Notes: generated from the sequence alone by a model not told the origin. Positions 1 through 8,584 are shown, counted from the first letter of the stretch. The stretch is DNA of 64,000 bases from Micromonospora andamanensis (GCF_016863495.1 NZ_BOOZ01000025.1:62001-126000), one strand, 5' to 3'. Made by a program: numbers and translations.

Positions 1-296
1 TTCGGGATGACCACGGCAATGAGGAAGATGGGGCCCATCGCGGCGGTGGTGCCGGCCCGGATCAGCCCGATGTCAGCGCGGGCCTGGTTACCCAGCCAGG
101 CGTAGATCAGCCAGGAGATCCACAGCAGCAGGACGACCAGGCCCTTGAGCAGGGTCAACGGCGAGGCGTGACCAACCATGTAGGCGGTGATCCGGGTCAG
201 GGCGAAGACGAACACCAGATCGAAGAAGATCTCGTACCGCGTCGTCCGGTGCGTCTCCGTGGTCGGCTCCACGCGCCCTCGGAGAAACGGCCCCAT
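1..296 (-). CDS. Low temperature requirement protein A (LtrA) family, C-terminus cut by window edge
   Basis: The minus strand opens with an ATG at 296 and reads 98 residues to the window edge. The N-terminus has the LtrA hallmark RYEIFFDLVFVFALTRIT (about residues 20-37), followed by hydrophobic segments (LLKGLVVLLLLWISWLIYAW and AAMGPIFLIAVVIP) that would be the first transmembrane helices. LtrA proteins are multi-pass membrane proteins whose biochemical role is not established. Full members run near 380-400 residues, so roughly three quarters lies outside the window. Family assignment rests on the FDLVFVFA motif and the membrane pattern; confidence is good for the family, none for function. 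Confidence 0.8.
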   Translation of the reverse strand, partial: MGPFLRGRVEPTTETHRTTRYEIFFDLVFVFALTRITAYMVGHASPLTLLKGLVVLLLWISWLIYAWLGNQARADIGLIRAGTTAAMGPIFLIAVVIP

Positions 297-327
297 GGAC
301 CCATCTTCATGGCCGCGACAGTCGCGC

Positions 328-876
328 TCACGGCGATTGGCCGAGCTCCACCCAGCGTGGCCCCTGCCGCAGGTAGTGATCGAGGGTGGCCCGCCCGTCG
401 GGGACGAACGGCCAGGCCGGGTCGGCGAGCCGGGCGACCAGCTCGGCCAGGTCGAGCCACCATCCGTCGGCGACCTCGCTGGGCTGATGCACCACCGGGC
501 CGCACCTGTGCCGTTCGTAGCGGGCCTCGAAGACGTACGCGAGGTAGTTGGTGCGCGCGTCGGTGTACCAGTACCGCAGGCAGGGCCGGATCTCGCAGTT
601 CGTGACGCCCAGTTCCTCGGTGAGTTCCCGGGCCGCCGCCTCGGTCGGGTCCTCGCCGGCCAGCACCACACCCCCGGCGAAGGCGTCGTGCATACCCGGG
701 TAGACGTCCTTCGTGTCGGTACGACGATGGACATAGACCCGGTCCCGCTCGTCACGCAGCAGCACCGCAGTCGCGGCGTGCGGCAGGTTGCCGGCCCGTA
801 CGGCACTGCGTGGTGCGGTGCCGGTGGCGGTTCCCGAGGTGTCACCTTGCCGGTAGAGCGCCACGAGTTCGTCCAT
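328..876 (-). CDS. Nudix hydrolase
   Basis: 182 residues from the ATG at 876; a longer in-frame extension to 957 is low-complexity and was rejected. The Nudix box is intact: GGVVLAGEDPTEAAARELTE then ELGV (about residues 64-87), matching GX5EX7REUXEEXGU, so the magnesium-binding glutamates are present. Layout (acidic N-terminal helix, box, C-terminal WWLDLAEL segment) resembles the YfcD/IPP-isomerase-like Nudix group, which hydrolyses nucleoside diphosphate derivatives; the substrate cannot be read from sequence. It stands alone between the LtrA gene and a kinase on the same strand. Confidence 0.85.
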   Translation of the reverse strand: MDELVALYRQGDTSGTATGTAPRSAVRAGNLPHAATAVLLRDERDRVYVHRRTDTKDVYPGMHDAFAGGVVLAGEDPTEAAARELTEELGVTNCEIRPCLRYWYTDARTNYLAYVFEARYERHRCGPVVHQPSEVADGWWLDLAELVARLADPAWPFVPDGRATLDHYLRQGPRWVELGQSP

Positions 877-969
877 CCGCCCACCGTAGCGTCGGCCTGC
901 TCCGGCAGCAGCACCCGTCCCGGGCACGCCGTCACGCCCGGCCGGACCTTGGCACACCTGGCCGATCCC

Positions 970-1503
970 TCACCGGGGCGGTAGGCCGGCCAGCCAGTGT
1001 TCGAGGGCCTCCGGAGAGTCGAGCAGCAGCACCGGCGGCCCGCTCGGGTCGCCGTGCCAGGCTCGCAGCCGCCGCCGCTCCCGACCGAACTCGGTGAGAT
1101 GCCACATCAGGACCGACTCGGTGGACAGCACACTCCCCAGCGACTCGCGGTTGCCGTTGCAGATCTCCTCCCCCGTCGACAGCCGGCGCAGCGTGCGCCG
1201 CAGCAACCAGCGGAAGGACAACCCACGCGGATAGTCCAGGCCGACGACCAGGTCCGCGCGGGCCAACGGCACGTCCCGCCAACCGTGGTACGCCCCGTCG
1301 AGGATCCAGCGGTCCTGTCGGCAGATCGTCTCGATCCGGCTGCGTTGCAACGCCACCGACACCTCGACCCAGTTCGGTTCCCAGAGCAGGTCGTCGACCG
1401 GGTACCAGGGCAGCCCGAGCCGCTCGGACAGGCACTGCGCGAGGGTGGACTTGCCGGAGCCGTGGACCCCGTAGACCAGGATGCGAGACAACCTCTTGCT
1501 CAT
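970..1503 (-). CDS. Small P-loop kinase (adenylate kinase/FlaR-like AAA protein)
   Basis: 177 residues from the ATG at 1503 (MSKRLSRILVYGVHGSGKST). A Walker A motif GVHGSGKST sits at residues about 12-20, next to a predicted first beta strand ILVYG. The segment LPWYPVDDLLWEPNW followed by DRWILDGAYHGW is typical of the small FlaR/topology-modulation-like adenylate kinase relatives found as lone genes in actinobacteria. It probably phosphorylates a small metabolite or nucleotide, but no substrate is known. The start was chosen because the region upstream to 1674 reads as arginine-rich noncoding sequence. Confidence 0.75.
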   Translation of the reverse strand: MSKRLSRILVYGVHGSGKSTLAQCLSERLGLPWYPVDDLLWEPNWVEVSVALQRSRIETICRQDRWILDGAYHGWRDVPLARADLVVGLDYPRGLSFRWLLRRTLRRLSTGEEICNGNRESLGSVLSTESVLMWHLTEFGRERRRLRAWHGDPSGPPVLLLDSPEALEHWLAGLPPR

Positions 1504-1583
1504 CGCGCGGCAGCCTAACCGGCCGGCGCCAGCAGCCCGGCGGAGGTGCCCGGGCGGCCGGTGACCGGCCGCCCGGACCGGGA

Positions 1584-2465
1584 TCAGCGGTTGCTGGTCA
1601 GGTCGCCGCAGTCGCTCTCGTCGGGCAGCAGTGGCCGCAGGGTCACCGTCCACCGCTTGCCGTCCGAGGTCCACGGGGTGGCCGCGTTCGCCGCCGCCGC
1701 GGCGGTGAGCAACCGCTGCGCCTCGTCACCGGTCACCGTGACACAGCCCAGTCCCACGCCCTCGCCGAGTTCAGGGCCGGGCAACGCCGGCCCGGGCCAG
1801 GCCACCTCGGGCTGCTGACCGACGTCGGCGTTGGCGACCCAGGGCTCCGCGACGGCCGCGACGGCGGTCGGCGCGTACGGCTGCGGGTCCGCCTGCGCGG
1901 CAGCGAGTGGGCCGGCCTCGGCGGTCAGCGAGTCGGCGAACTCGCGTAGCTTGTCCCGGCCCGCCCGCTGGTCGGCGGTGAGACCGGTCTCCGCGCCGCC
2001 AGACTCCGCGAGGGCGTACACCTCGAACTCCTCGACCCCGTTGTCCCCGAGGACGGTGAAGCGGGTCGAGGGGGCGTCGGCGACCGGTGGTCGGCCCAGG
2101 TCCACCGCGCCGCCCACCCCTGCGGCACGGGCCGCCTTGAGCAGATCCTCCACCTGGGTGGCGCTGATCGTGCCCAGCTGAAGGTTGGGCAGCGACGGCC
2201 CGGGATAGATCATCGGCACCGGCCCCTGCGTGATCACGCGACCGTCACCGTAGACACTTATCGCGGGTAGCCGGGTGGCCAGCATGGCCGGCGTCACGAA
2301 ACCGCCTGTGTGATCCATCCGGAACACCACCGCGTCGGCGGAGTAGGACCGCTCGGGCTGGTCCGCCTCTCCCGACCCGACACCACCGGCCTGCTGGCCG
2401 CAGGCCGCGGACGTCAGCAACAGCAGGGGGACGACCGCCAGCCGTCCGCTTCGACGAATGCTCAT
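1584..2465 (-). CDS. Secreted lipoprotein of unknown function
   Basis: 293 residues. The N-terminus MSIRRSGRLAVVPLLLLTSAACGQQ carries a basic start, a hydrophobic stretch and a lipobox (TSAAC), so the mature protein should be lipid-anchored at residue about 22 on the outer face of the membrane. The rest has no motif I recognise; the internal pattern FRMDHTGGFVTPAMLATRLP and a closing pair of cysteines (GCVTV, SDCGDL) recur in actinobacterial lipoproteins annotated only as hypothetical. Its ATG overlaps the TGA of the MFS transporter gene upstream (ATGA), so the two are probably translated together and may act on the same compound. Confidence 0.7.
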   Translation of the reverse strand: MSIRRSGRLAVVPLLLLTSAACGQQAGGVGSGEADQPERSYSADAVVFRMDHTGGFVTPAMLATRLPAISVYGDGRVITQGPVPMIYPGPSLPNLQLGTISATQVEDLLKAARAAGVGGAVDLGRPPVADAPSTRFTVLGDNGVEEFEVYALAESGGAETGLTADQRAGRDKLREFADSLTAEAGPLAAAQADPQPYAPTAVAAVAEPWVANADVGQQPEVAWPGPALPGPELGEGVGLGCVTVTGDEAQRLLTAAAAANAATPWTSDGKRWTVTLRPLLPDESDCGDLTSNR

Positions 2466-3703
2466 GCCGATCGGACGTCGGCGGGCGCCGTTCGGTTGCA
2501 CTGGACAGGCGTCGGCGCGGTCCGCCGTAGTCCGCGAGTGAGCAGCAGCGTCGTGACCAGCGACAGTCCGGCCATCACGGCCACCGCCCGGTGGGTCGGC
2601 AGCAGGTCGGCGACCGCACCGGCCAGCGCCGCGAACACCGCCTGTCCGGCCAGCATCCCGTTCTGTTGCAGGCCCAGCACCTGGCCCCGGTTCTGCGGCG
2701 GGGAGCAGGCGATCAGCCGCTCCTGCAACGGCAGCGAGACGGCGAACCCGACCGAGGCGACAAGCGCGAGAAGCATCGCCAGCGGCAGCGACGGGTGGAT
2801 CAGGAAGACCAGGTAGGGAACCGGAAGCAGCAGCCGCAGCGGCAGCACGGACCGCTGCCGCGCGGCGGCCGGCAGGAACCGTCCCACCAGCACGTCACCG
2901 GCGAGCATGCCGACGGCACCGGCGGCGAAGAGGAAACCGGCCCGGTCGCCCGCGTACGGCAGGAACAGCGCCTCGCAGCCGACGATCAGCCCGTTGGGCA
3001 GCCACAGGTTCAGGTAGAGCGATCGGCGTCCCGGGTCCGCCCACAACTCCCGGTTGACCCGCATGGTGCGGGCCGTCGAGGTACGCTCACCGGCCCGCGC
3101 CGGCCGCTCCCGCAGCCCGAGCCAGGTCACCGCCACGGCCAGCGCACGCAGCGCGGCGGCCACCAGGAACACCTGATACGGGCTCAGCCAGACCAGCAGC
3201 AACCCACCCGCCCCGAAGCCGGCGATCTGCATGACGCCGACGCTCACGTTCATCGTGGACCGGCCCAGCACGTACGCGTCGGCGGGCAGGATGTCGTTGA
3301 TCAGCGCCCATCGGGCGCCACCGGTGACCGAACCGACGTAGGCCACGAGCAGGATCAGCGCGAAGCGCACCCACAGCGGCAGACCGGGAACGGCCTGGAG
3401 CACCGCGCCGGCGAGGCCGACGAGCGCGGCGAGGGTCAGCGCCCGGCGCGGCGGCAGGCTGTCAGCCGCGGAGAGCAGGGTCAGGCTGCCGAGCACGCTG
3501 GCCAGCGGCGCGCCGAACATGCTCAGCGCGGTGAGCAGCGCCGAACCCGTCACTGCGTAGGTGAGCGAACCGAGGGCCAGCGACGACGTGGTGTGCGCCG
3601 CGATGGCGGCGCAGTTGGCCACGAAAAGGTGGCGGAATTCGGTCACGGCGAACAGTTCCGAGTACGTCCTCACGTCGACGATCGTCGGCTGTCGACGCGG
3701 CAC
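2462..3703 (-). CDS. MFS transporter
   Basis: Up to 413 residues with about twelve hydrophobic segments across its length and the loop GSVTGGARWALINDILPAD, the kind of conserved loop 4-5 segment seen in drug or metabolite exporters of the major facilitator superfamily. The GTG at 3703 is the longest start; a GTG at 3673 (reading VRTYSELFAVTEFRHLF) matches better where such transporters usually begin, and neither has a good ribosome binding site. The gene diverges from an ArsR-type regulator 28 bases away, which plausibly controls it, and overlaps the downstream lipoprotein gene by four bases. Confidence 0.85.
   Translation of the reverse strand: MPRRQPTIVDVRTYSELFAVTEFRHLFVANCAAIAAHTTSSLALGSLTYAVTGSALLTALSMFGAPLASVLGSLTLLSAADSLPPRRALTLAALVGLAGAVLQAVPGLPLWVRFALILLVAYVGSVTGGARWALINDILPADAYVLGRSTMNVSVGVMQIAGFGAGGLLLVWLSPYQVFLVAAALRALAVAVTWLGLRERPARAGERTSTARTMRVNRELWADPGRRSLYLNLWLPNGLIVGCEALFLPYAGDRAGFLFAAGAVGMLAGDVLVGRFLPAAARQRSVLPLRLLLPVPYLVFLIHPSLPLAMLLALVASVGFAVSLPLQERLIACSPPQNRGQVLGLQQNGMLAGQAVFAALAGAVADLLPTHRAVAVMAGLSLVTTLLLTRGLRRTAPTPVQCNRTAPADVRSA
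3676..3687. promoter_or_regulatory. 12-bp palindrome between/over divergent MFS and ArsR-family genes
   Basis: CGACGATCGTCG is a perfect palindrome just inside the 5' end of the MFS gene, flanked by GTCGACG copies, and 45 bases from the divergent DUF5937/ArsR gene. Its place fits an operator for the neighbouring ArsR-type repressor. In such G+C-rich DNA a 12-bp palindrome can arise by chance, so this is only a candidate. Confidence 0.3.
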
Positions 3704-3731
3704 GGCGTAGAGTTACGGCTGGGGGCGAAAG

Positions 3732-4727
3732 ATGTCGATGTGGCGGGTGCCTGTTGATCTGCTCGCGGGCAGTCGTTTCGTCATCTCGCCGATGACGGAC
3801 ACGGTGGCGGCGCTGAAGGCGCTGCACAACCCCCGGCACCCGTGGCAACACTCCTGGCGGCGGCCACACCTCGCGGCGTACCAGCGGATGCTGGCCCGGC
3901 GGCCGGCGCTTCCGGCGCTGCTGGCGGCGGCCTTCGCGCCCCGCTGGATGGCTGATTTCCTCACCCTGCCGCCTACGACGGCGACGCCGACCTTCGCCGA
4001 GGAACCGGCAGTCGTGGCCGCCCGTTCCGACGAGCGGATCCGCACCGACCTGCGGGTGACCCGGCCGGGGCCGCTGGCCGAGGTGCTGTGCCACGACGGT
4101 CTGACCGAGCAGGTGGTGTATCTGCTCGACTGGGTCTGGACCCACACGGTGCGCCCGGAGTGGCCGGAGCGGGAGCATCGGCTGCGGGCCGACGTGGTCG
4201 CCCGGACCGCGCGGCTGAGCGCTCAGGGCTGGGCGGGGCTCTTCGCCGACCTCAACCCAGGGATGCGGTGGCTGGGCGACGGCTGGCTCCAGGTCAACGA
4301 CCACCCCGCCGCCCCGCTGCCCCTCGACCGGGCCGGACAACTGGTGTTCGTCCCGGCGCATTGTCCCCGGGGCTGGGTGGTGTGGGACCAGGACCGCTTC
4401 GGCATGGTCTACCCGGCCAGCGGCATCCTCGCCGAGATGTCCCCGCCCACCCCGGACGGGTTGGACCGGCTGATCGGCCCGAACCGCGCCGCCATCCTGG
4501 TCCGGTTGGGCACGCCGCTGAGCACCTCGCACCTGGCCGCGCTCACCGGCCTGTCCCTGGGGGCGGTCGGGGACCACCTGCGGGTGCTGCTCGACGCGGG
4601 CATGGTGACCAAGCGCCGCTCGGGGCGCGAGGTGCTCTACTGGCACACCCCCCGGGGCGCCGCCCTGGCGACAGGTGATCCGGCGACCGCGGCCTCCTCG
4701 GCGGGCGAGGACGTCAGGCCAGGTTGA
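3732..4727 (+). CDS. ArsR/SmtB-type HTH regulator with DUF5937 domain
   Basis: 331 residues. Residues about 1-240 match the actinobacterial DUF5937 layout (opening VDLLAGSRFVISPMTDTVAAL, later FAPRWMADFLT and HCPRGWVVW), and the C-terminus holds a winged helix: LSTSHLAALTGLSLGAVGDHLRVLLDAG followed by KRRSGREVLYW. This arrangement, sensor-like N-terminus and ArsR helix-turn-helix at the end, is typical of DUF5937 regulators; ligand unknown. It is divergent from the MFS transporter and probably represses it. The 3' end overlaps the convergent CopC-fusion gene by 14 bases. Confidence 0.85.
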   Translation: MSMWRVPVDLLAGSRFVISPMTDTVAALKALHNPRHPWQHSWRRPHLAAYQRMLARRPALPALLAAAFAPRWMADFLTLPPTTATPTFAEEPAVVAARSDERIRTDLRVTRPGPLAEVLCHDGLTEQVVYLLDWVWTHTVRPEWPEREHRLRADVVARTARLSAQGWAGLFADLNPGMRWLGDGWLQVNDHPAAPLPLDRAGQLVFVPAHCPRGWVVWDQDRFGMVYPASGILAEMSPPTPDGLDRLIGPNRAAILVRLGTPLSTSHLAALTGLSLGAVGDHLRVLLDAGMVTKRRSGREVLYWHTPRGAALATGDPATAASSAGEDVRPG

Positions 4728-6669
4728 TCGTGAACGCCGCGGTGTGCACCTTCCCGTCGACCTGGAAGTCGAAGAACGCCCGGTAACGGCCGGTGCTAGG
4801 CGCGGTCAGCCAGAACGTGACGGCACCGTCGACCAGCTCCGGTTGCGGGTGGACGTGCAGGTAGCCCAGGTCGCCCTCGCGCACCACGACCAGATGCCCG
4901 TACGCGCCCAGGTAGCGCTCCAGCCGCGCCGGCCCGGCACGGTCGACCCGGAAGGTCAACGGAACGGTCATGCCGATGGTGGGCGTGCCGGCCATGGAGA
5001 CCGCGTACGGACCTGTGGTCGCCTGCGGCTGCGGCGGGGGCAGCCCGGCCGGTTCGTAGTTGCCCGGCACCTCGTGGTCGACGCCGAGCACCAGCGGCAG
5101 TTCCCGGCCGTCGCCGGTGATGACTGTGAAGTCCGCGTAGACGCGGTAGCCGCCGGGTCTGGTGAGTTTCAGCGGCACGCTCCAGGTGCCGTCGGTCGCC
5201 ATCGTCGGGTGCAGGTGTTGGTATCCGCCGAGGTCACGACCGACCACGATCAGGTGCAGCGGCTTGTCGTGCACCACCGCGAAGCGGGTCACCGGCTGCC
5301 CGTCCACAGCCACCACCCGGAACCGGTAGTCCTCGGTCGCGCCGGCCCTCTGGGCACGCAGCACCGGCTTCAGCGTGTACCCGGCGACGCTCACCGTCGT
5401 ACCGCCGGCCTGGTCCTGGCCGTCACCCGGATGCGAGTGCGGGCCGGTTCCCGGCGCGTGGTCGTGCCCGTCGCCGGCCGCCACCGCCTGGGCCGCGTCC
5501 GGGGTGGCACCGCCCGCTGCCGTGCCTGACGCTGGGGCGGTGGCTGTGGGTGCGTCGGCGGTGCCGATCCGGCCGAGGGCGAAGCCGGCCAACAGCGTCA
5601 GCACAAGTCCACCGACGAGCAGCGCGAGCCGGGTGTCGCCCATCCGGTGCCACCAGCCTGTCGGGGCGGATCCGCCAGTGGGTGTCTCGGGGGTGGCGGC
5701 TGCGGCTGCCGCAGGCGCGCCTGTCGGCACCGGTGCGGTGGTAACTGACCGCTGGGCCGGGGCCTCCGCCGGTGCCGCTTTGGCGCCACGCCGGGCGGCC
5801 GGTGCCGCCGCCGGGGCGCCGCGACTCGTGGCGGTCGCCGTGGTGCGGCGTCCCTTCGTGGGTGTGGTGGGCTTGACGCGCGACCGGGCGGCACCGCCCC
5901 GGCGTACCGACTTGCGACCGCGCTCGACCCGGGCCGGCCGGCGCCGCCAGGCGAGGAAGCCGGCGACCCCGACGACGGCCGCCGCCACGGCGGCCCAGGC
6001 CAACGGACCGGTGCCGCCCGAGTCGTCAGGGGTGGGCGCGGCGGCTACCGACGGGACCGGGGTGACGGGCGTGGCTCCGACGTCGCCGGTCACCCCGGGG
6101 ACCGGCTGCGATCCGGTGTTCCCGTGCTGCTCGGCGGCGGCGAGCAGGGTCGGATCCGGCTGGCCGGTGGGCGGTTGCCAGTTCGGTGGCGCGTCCGTCG
6201 GCTTTCCGGTGTACCGGAAGGTGACTGTGCCGCGTACCGGGTCACCGTCCGAGGCCACCGACAGGTAGCTCACCGAGTACTGACCGGCCGCCGGCAGGTG
6301 GGCGAGGGCCAGCACGACGGGAAATCCGGTGGTGTACTCGCGCGGCTCGAACACGCCGTCGACCAGGAAGTACTCCCGCACCGGGCGGTCCAGCTCGCGG
6401 GGTTCGCCATGCGTCCAGCCGTTGTCGACCCGGTCCCCCCCGGGCGCGGTGACCGTGAAGTACGCGTCCTCGCGGACCCGCTCGGTGAAGGTGAGCTGCA
6501 CGGCCGTCACGGCCTCGTCGACGGTGGCGCCGTCGGCAGGTGTGGACGTGGCGAGGGTGCCGTGTGCCGAGGCGGGCGTGGCCGGGCCGAGGAGGACGAC
6601 GCCGGCAGCGAGGGCCAGAGCCAGCAGGCCGGCGGCCACGCGGGCGCGAGCCCGAGGGAGATGACGCAT
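4714..6669 (-). CDS. CopC-domain membrane protein with C-terminal histidine-rich secreted domain
   Basis: 651 residues from the ATG at 6669, chosen because it starts a clear signal peptide (RARARVAAGLLALALAAGVV, cleavage after ASA) and the mature protein begins with the copper-binding His of CopC: HGTLATSTPADGATV. The CopC domain covers about residues 35-165. A proline-rich linker leads to a first membrane segment (LAWAAVAAAVVGVAGFLAW, about 215-235), a long basic Ala/Pro linker, a second segment (LALLVGGLVLTLLAGFALG, about 355-375) and a C-terminal domain of about 210 residues with paired histidine motifs (DKPLHLIVV, YQHLHP, YLHVHP). Both metal-binding domains would face outward. No CopD partner is adjacent. 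Probable role: extracytoplasmic copper binding; the C-terminal domain is unassigned. Confidence 0.8.
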   Translation of the reverse strand: MRHLPRARARVAAGLLALALAAGVVLLGPATPASAHGTLATSTPADGATVDEAVTAVQLTFTERVREDAYFTVTAPGGDRVDNGWTHGEPRELDRPVREYFLVDGVFEPREYTTGFPVVLALAHLPAAGQYSVSYLSVASDGDPVRGTVTFRYTGKPTDAPPNWQPPTGQPDPTLLAAAEQHGNTGSQPVPGVTGDVGATPVTPVPSVAAAPTPDDSGGTGPLAWAAVAAAVVGVAGFLAWRRRPARVERGRKSVRRGGAARSRVKPTTPTKGRRTTATATSRGAPAAAPAARRGAKAAPAEAPAQRSVTTAPVPTGAPAAAAAATPETPTGGSAPTGWWHRMGDTRLALLVGGLVLTLLAGFALGRIGTADAPTATAPASGTAAGGATPDAAQAVAAGDGHDHAPGTGPHSHPGDGQDQAGGTTVSVAGYTLKPVLRAQRAGATEDYRFRVVAVDGQPVTRFAVVHDKPLHLIVVGRDLGGYQHLHPTMATDGTWSVPLKLTRPGGYRVYADFTVITGDGRELPLVLGVDHEVPGNYEPAGLPPPQPQATTGPYAVSMAGTPTIGMTVPLTFRVDRAGPARLERYLGAYGHLVVVREGDLGYLHVHPQPELVDGAVTFWLTAPSTGRYRAFFDFQVDGKVHTAAFTINLA

Positions 6670-6683
6670 CGAATCATCCTCGC

Positions 6684-6715
6684 GATGACGGCGCTTTCCG
6701 CAATAGGCCGTCATC
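6684..6715. promoter_or_regulatory. 9-bp perfect inverted repeat in the leader of the CopC-fusion gene
   Basis: GATGACGGC and GCCGTCATC are perfect inverted copies separated by 14 bases, ending 15 bases before the CopC-fusion start codon. On the plus strand the repeat is followed by TTTTTGTT, which would look like an intrinsic terminator, but no plus-strand gene reads into it. On the minus strand it lies between a likely promoter (A/T-rich stretch up to about 6745) and the ATG, so an operator or leader hairpin is more likely. The regulator is unknown. Confidence 0.4.
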
Positions 6716-6788
6716 TTTTTGTTCAGATGGGAAAAGTTTCGGTTGTCCCGGCCGATTCCGGAATGGAGGTCCACCGCCGCCCGCCTGC

Positions 6789-7823
6789 TCAGTCGGCGGC
6801 GCGCACGGACTCGCGGCCCTCGACGCGGCCCTGGTCGCGAGCCTGATCGAGCAGCCGGGCGAGCTGCCGACGACGTCGGCGGACGATCGTTCGCCAGCCG
6901 AGCAGCAGCGCGCCGATCAGGACGATGACCGCCAGCTGTGCCCAGGGCACCGTCCACACGGTGACGGTGGTGGTCGTCGGCCGGATCTCGGCACCGCCCG
7001 GGTCACCGGAGAGCACCGCCGGTGTCACCTCGACCGTGGTGGTGATCCGTCCCAGCCCCCAGACGCCGCCGACGTGGGCCTCGACCTGTCGGCCGTCACC
7101 GGGCAGCAACTCCGGCACGGCGGCGGACGCGTTCCGATCCGCCAGGCCGAACATCTCGGTCACCCGCGCGGTGCTGTCGCCGATGACCGCGACGTTGCCG
7201 GTGTTGCGCGCGGTGTAGGTCAGGTGCACTCCGCCCGCGGCGAAGGGGTTCCACGACCTCTCGTACCTGACGGCCAGTCCCTCGACCGCCACCGCGGCGG
7301 CGGCGGTGCCACTGGCCCGCAGCATGACCCGGAAGCCGACCCGACTCTGCACCGCCACCGTGCCGCCGGTGCTCGTCACAGTGGCCGCGACACCGGCCGG
7401 GTGATCCCCGGGTGTCGCGTCCGGAGGCACGGTGATGGTGAACGGCACCACTGTCGTCTGTTTCGCCCCGACGGTCACCGTCTCGGGCAGCGTGATCCAG
7501 GTACCGCCGTCCACCGACTCCTGGCCGGAGGTCAGCATGTTGAACCGGCCCTTGTCGGTCAGGTAGCCGTCGGCAGCCTGCAGGGCGAACACCACAGGCG
7601 AGTCACCGAAGTTGCGCACCGCCAGGTGCTCGGTCACCACCGCGCCCGGATCCAGCGTGTGCTCGATCCACCGACGGCCGTCCGGCCCCTGCGCGTCCGC
7701 CGGCTGGACCGCCCAGGTCACCGTCGCCCCGGTCGGCTCCGCCGACGCGGCGACAGGTGCGACCGACACGATTGTCAGCACCGCGAGCGACACAGCCGAC
7801 CACCGGGACAGAAATCGGATCAT
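6789..7823 (-). CDS. WxL-interacting protein-like (DUF916) cell-surface protein
   Basis: 344 residues from the ATG at 7823, which starts a signal peptide (MIRFLSRWSAVSLAVLTIVS, cleavage near ASA). The ectodomain shows the DUF916/WxL-interacting pattern: VTWAVQPADAQGPDGR, RNFGDSPVVFALQAADGY, a central DATPGDHPAGVAATV and a second beta-sandwich region ending in VEVTPAV. A single C-terminal membrane helix (AQLAVIVLIGALLLGW) and a basic cytoplasmic tail follow. In Firmicutes such proteins anchor WxL proteins on the wall. Here it sits 90 bases downstream of a WxL-like gene, so the two probably form a surface pair. Confidence 0.8.
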   Translation of the reverse strand: MIRFLSRWSAVSLAVLTIVSVAPVAASAEPTGATVTWAVQPADAQGPDGRRWIEHTLDPGAVVTEHLAVRNFGDSPVVFALQAADGYLTDKGRFNMLTSGQESVDGGTWITLPETVTVGAKQTTVVPFTITVPPDATPGDHPAGVAATVTSTGGTVAVQSRVGFRVMLRASGTAAAAVAVEGLAVRYERSWNPFAAGGVHLTYTARNTGNVAVIGDSTARVTEMFGLADRNASAAVPELLPGDGRQVEAHVGGVWGLGRITTTVEVTPAVLSGDPGGAEIRPTTTTVTVWTVPWAQLAVIVLIGALLLGWRTIVRRRRRQLARLLDQARDQGRVEGRESVRAAD

Positions 7824-7913
7824 CACAGCCCTTCGAGGTTGCAACGGTGCGCCCCGGGGGCCGCCGAGCGGCGACCCCCGGGCGGTGCGGTGGTCCGGCC
7901 ACCGCACCGGGAC

Positions 7914-8546
7914 TCACTCGAACAGGGACAGGGTCAACGTCGAGGTGTACGAACCAGCCGCCACGTCCGCCGGGGTCCGCAGGAACAGGTCGGCGTCGAC
8001 CGAGTACGCGTCGCCGGCCACCGCGCCGGATTCGAACGTCGAGACCAGCAGTTCCTGGTCGACCAGGCCCACGTTGTTCCCCGGCTGCGACGGCTCGTCA
8101 AGCACCGTCACGACCTCTTCACCCGCGCTGACCGAGCCGGTGTCCCCGCCGTCGAGCAACCGCGGTTTCCAGCCCAGATGCCCGGCACCGATAGGTGTCT
8201 GACCAGCGCTTCCGACGAAGTCGGTGGCGCTGCCCAGCACCGCCCACGCCGCGCCCTCGGGCACCTCGTCGGCGGTCCGGGTGTCGGTGACGGTGACCGT
8301 CGGCAGCCCGCCCACGAACTGGCGTACCAGCAGGGTCGACCCGTTCTCGGTCAACGCCACCGAGTCACCGGCGATCGACATCGCCAGCACGCCCGGCTCC
8401 CGGATCTCCTCGATGTCGACTGTCACCTCCACCTCGCCGCTGTCACCCGGCTCGGCCAGGGCCGGCGACGGCACCACCGCCGACCCGGCCAGGAGGACGC
8501 CCGCGGCCCCCGCCGCGACCAACCGCTTGCGATTCCATCTGCTCAT
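7914..8546 (-). CDS. WxL-like surface protein
   Basis: 210 residues. Signal peptide at the N-terminus (RKRLVAAGAAGVLLAGSAVV, cleavage after ALA). The mature part is a predicted all-beta domain with AAWAVLGSATDFVG (about residues 97-110) and ends YTSTLTLSLFE, the closing pattern of WxL-type domains, which in low-G+C bacteria bind peptidoglycan. The canonical Trp-X-Leu is replaced by WAVL, so the assignment is to a WxL-like family. It lies 38 bases downstream of a GH43 glycosidase gene and 90 bases upstream of its likely partner DUF916 gene, all on one strand. Confidence 0.7.
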   Translation of the reverse strand: MSRWNRKRLVAAGAAGVLLAGSAVVPSPALAEPGDSGEVEVTVDIEEIREPGVLAMSIAGDSVALTENGSTLLVRQFVGGLPTVTVTDTRTADEVPEGAAWAVLGSATDFVGSAGQTPIGAGHLGWKPRLLDGGDTGSVSAGEEVVTVLDEPSQPGNNVGLVDQELLVSTFESGAVAGDAYSVDADLFLRTPADVAAGSYTSTLTLSLFE

Positions 8547-8584
8547 CCGTTGCTCCGTTTGTCATCTGGTGGAAGGACCGGGAG

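Noticed and set aside
1504-1530. CCTAACC half-site near the small kinase gene as an iron box
   Set aside because: Only one half of the palindrome is present and the context is unrelated to iron.
4714-6957. Longer start for the CopC fusion at 6957
   Set aside because: The extra 96 residues have no conserved feature and would bury the signal peptide; the ATG at 6669 starts it properly.
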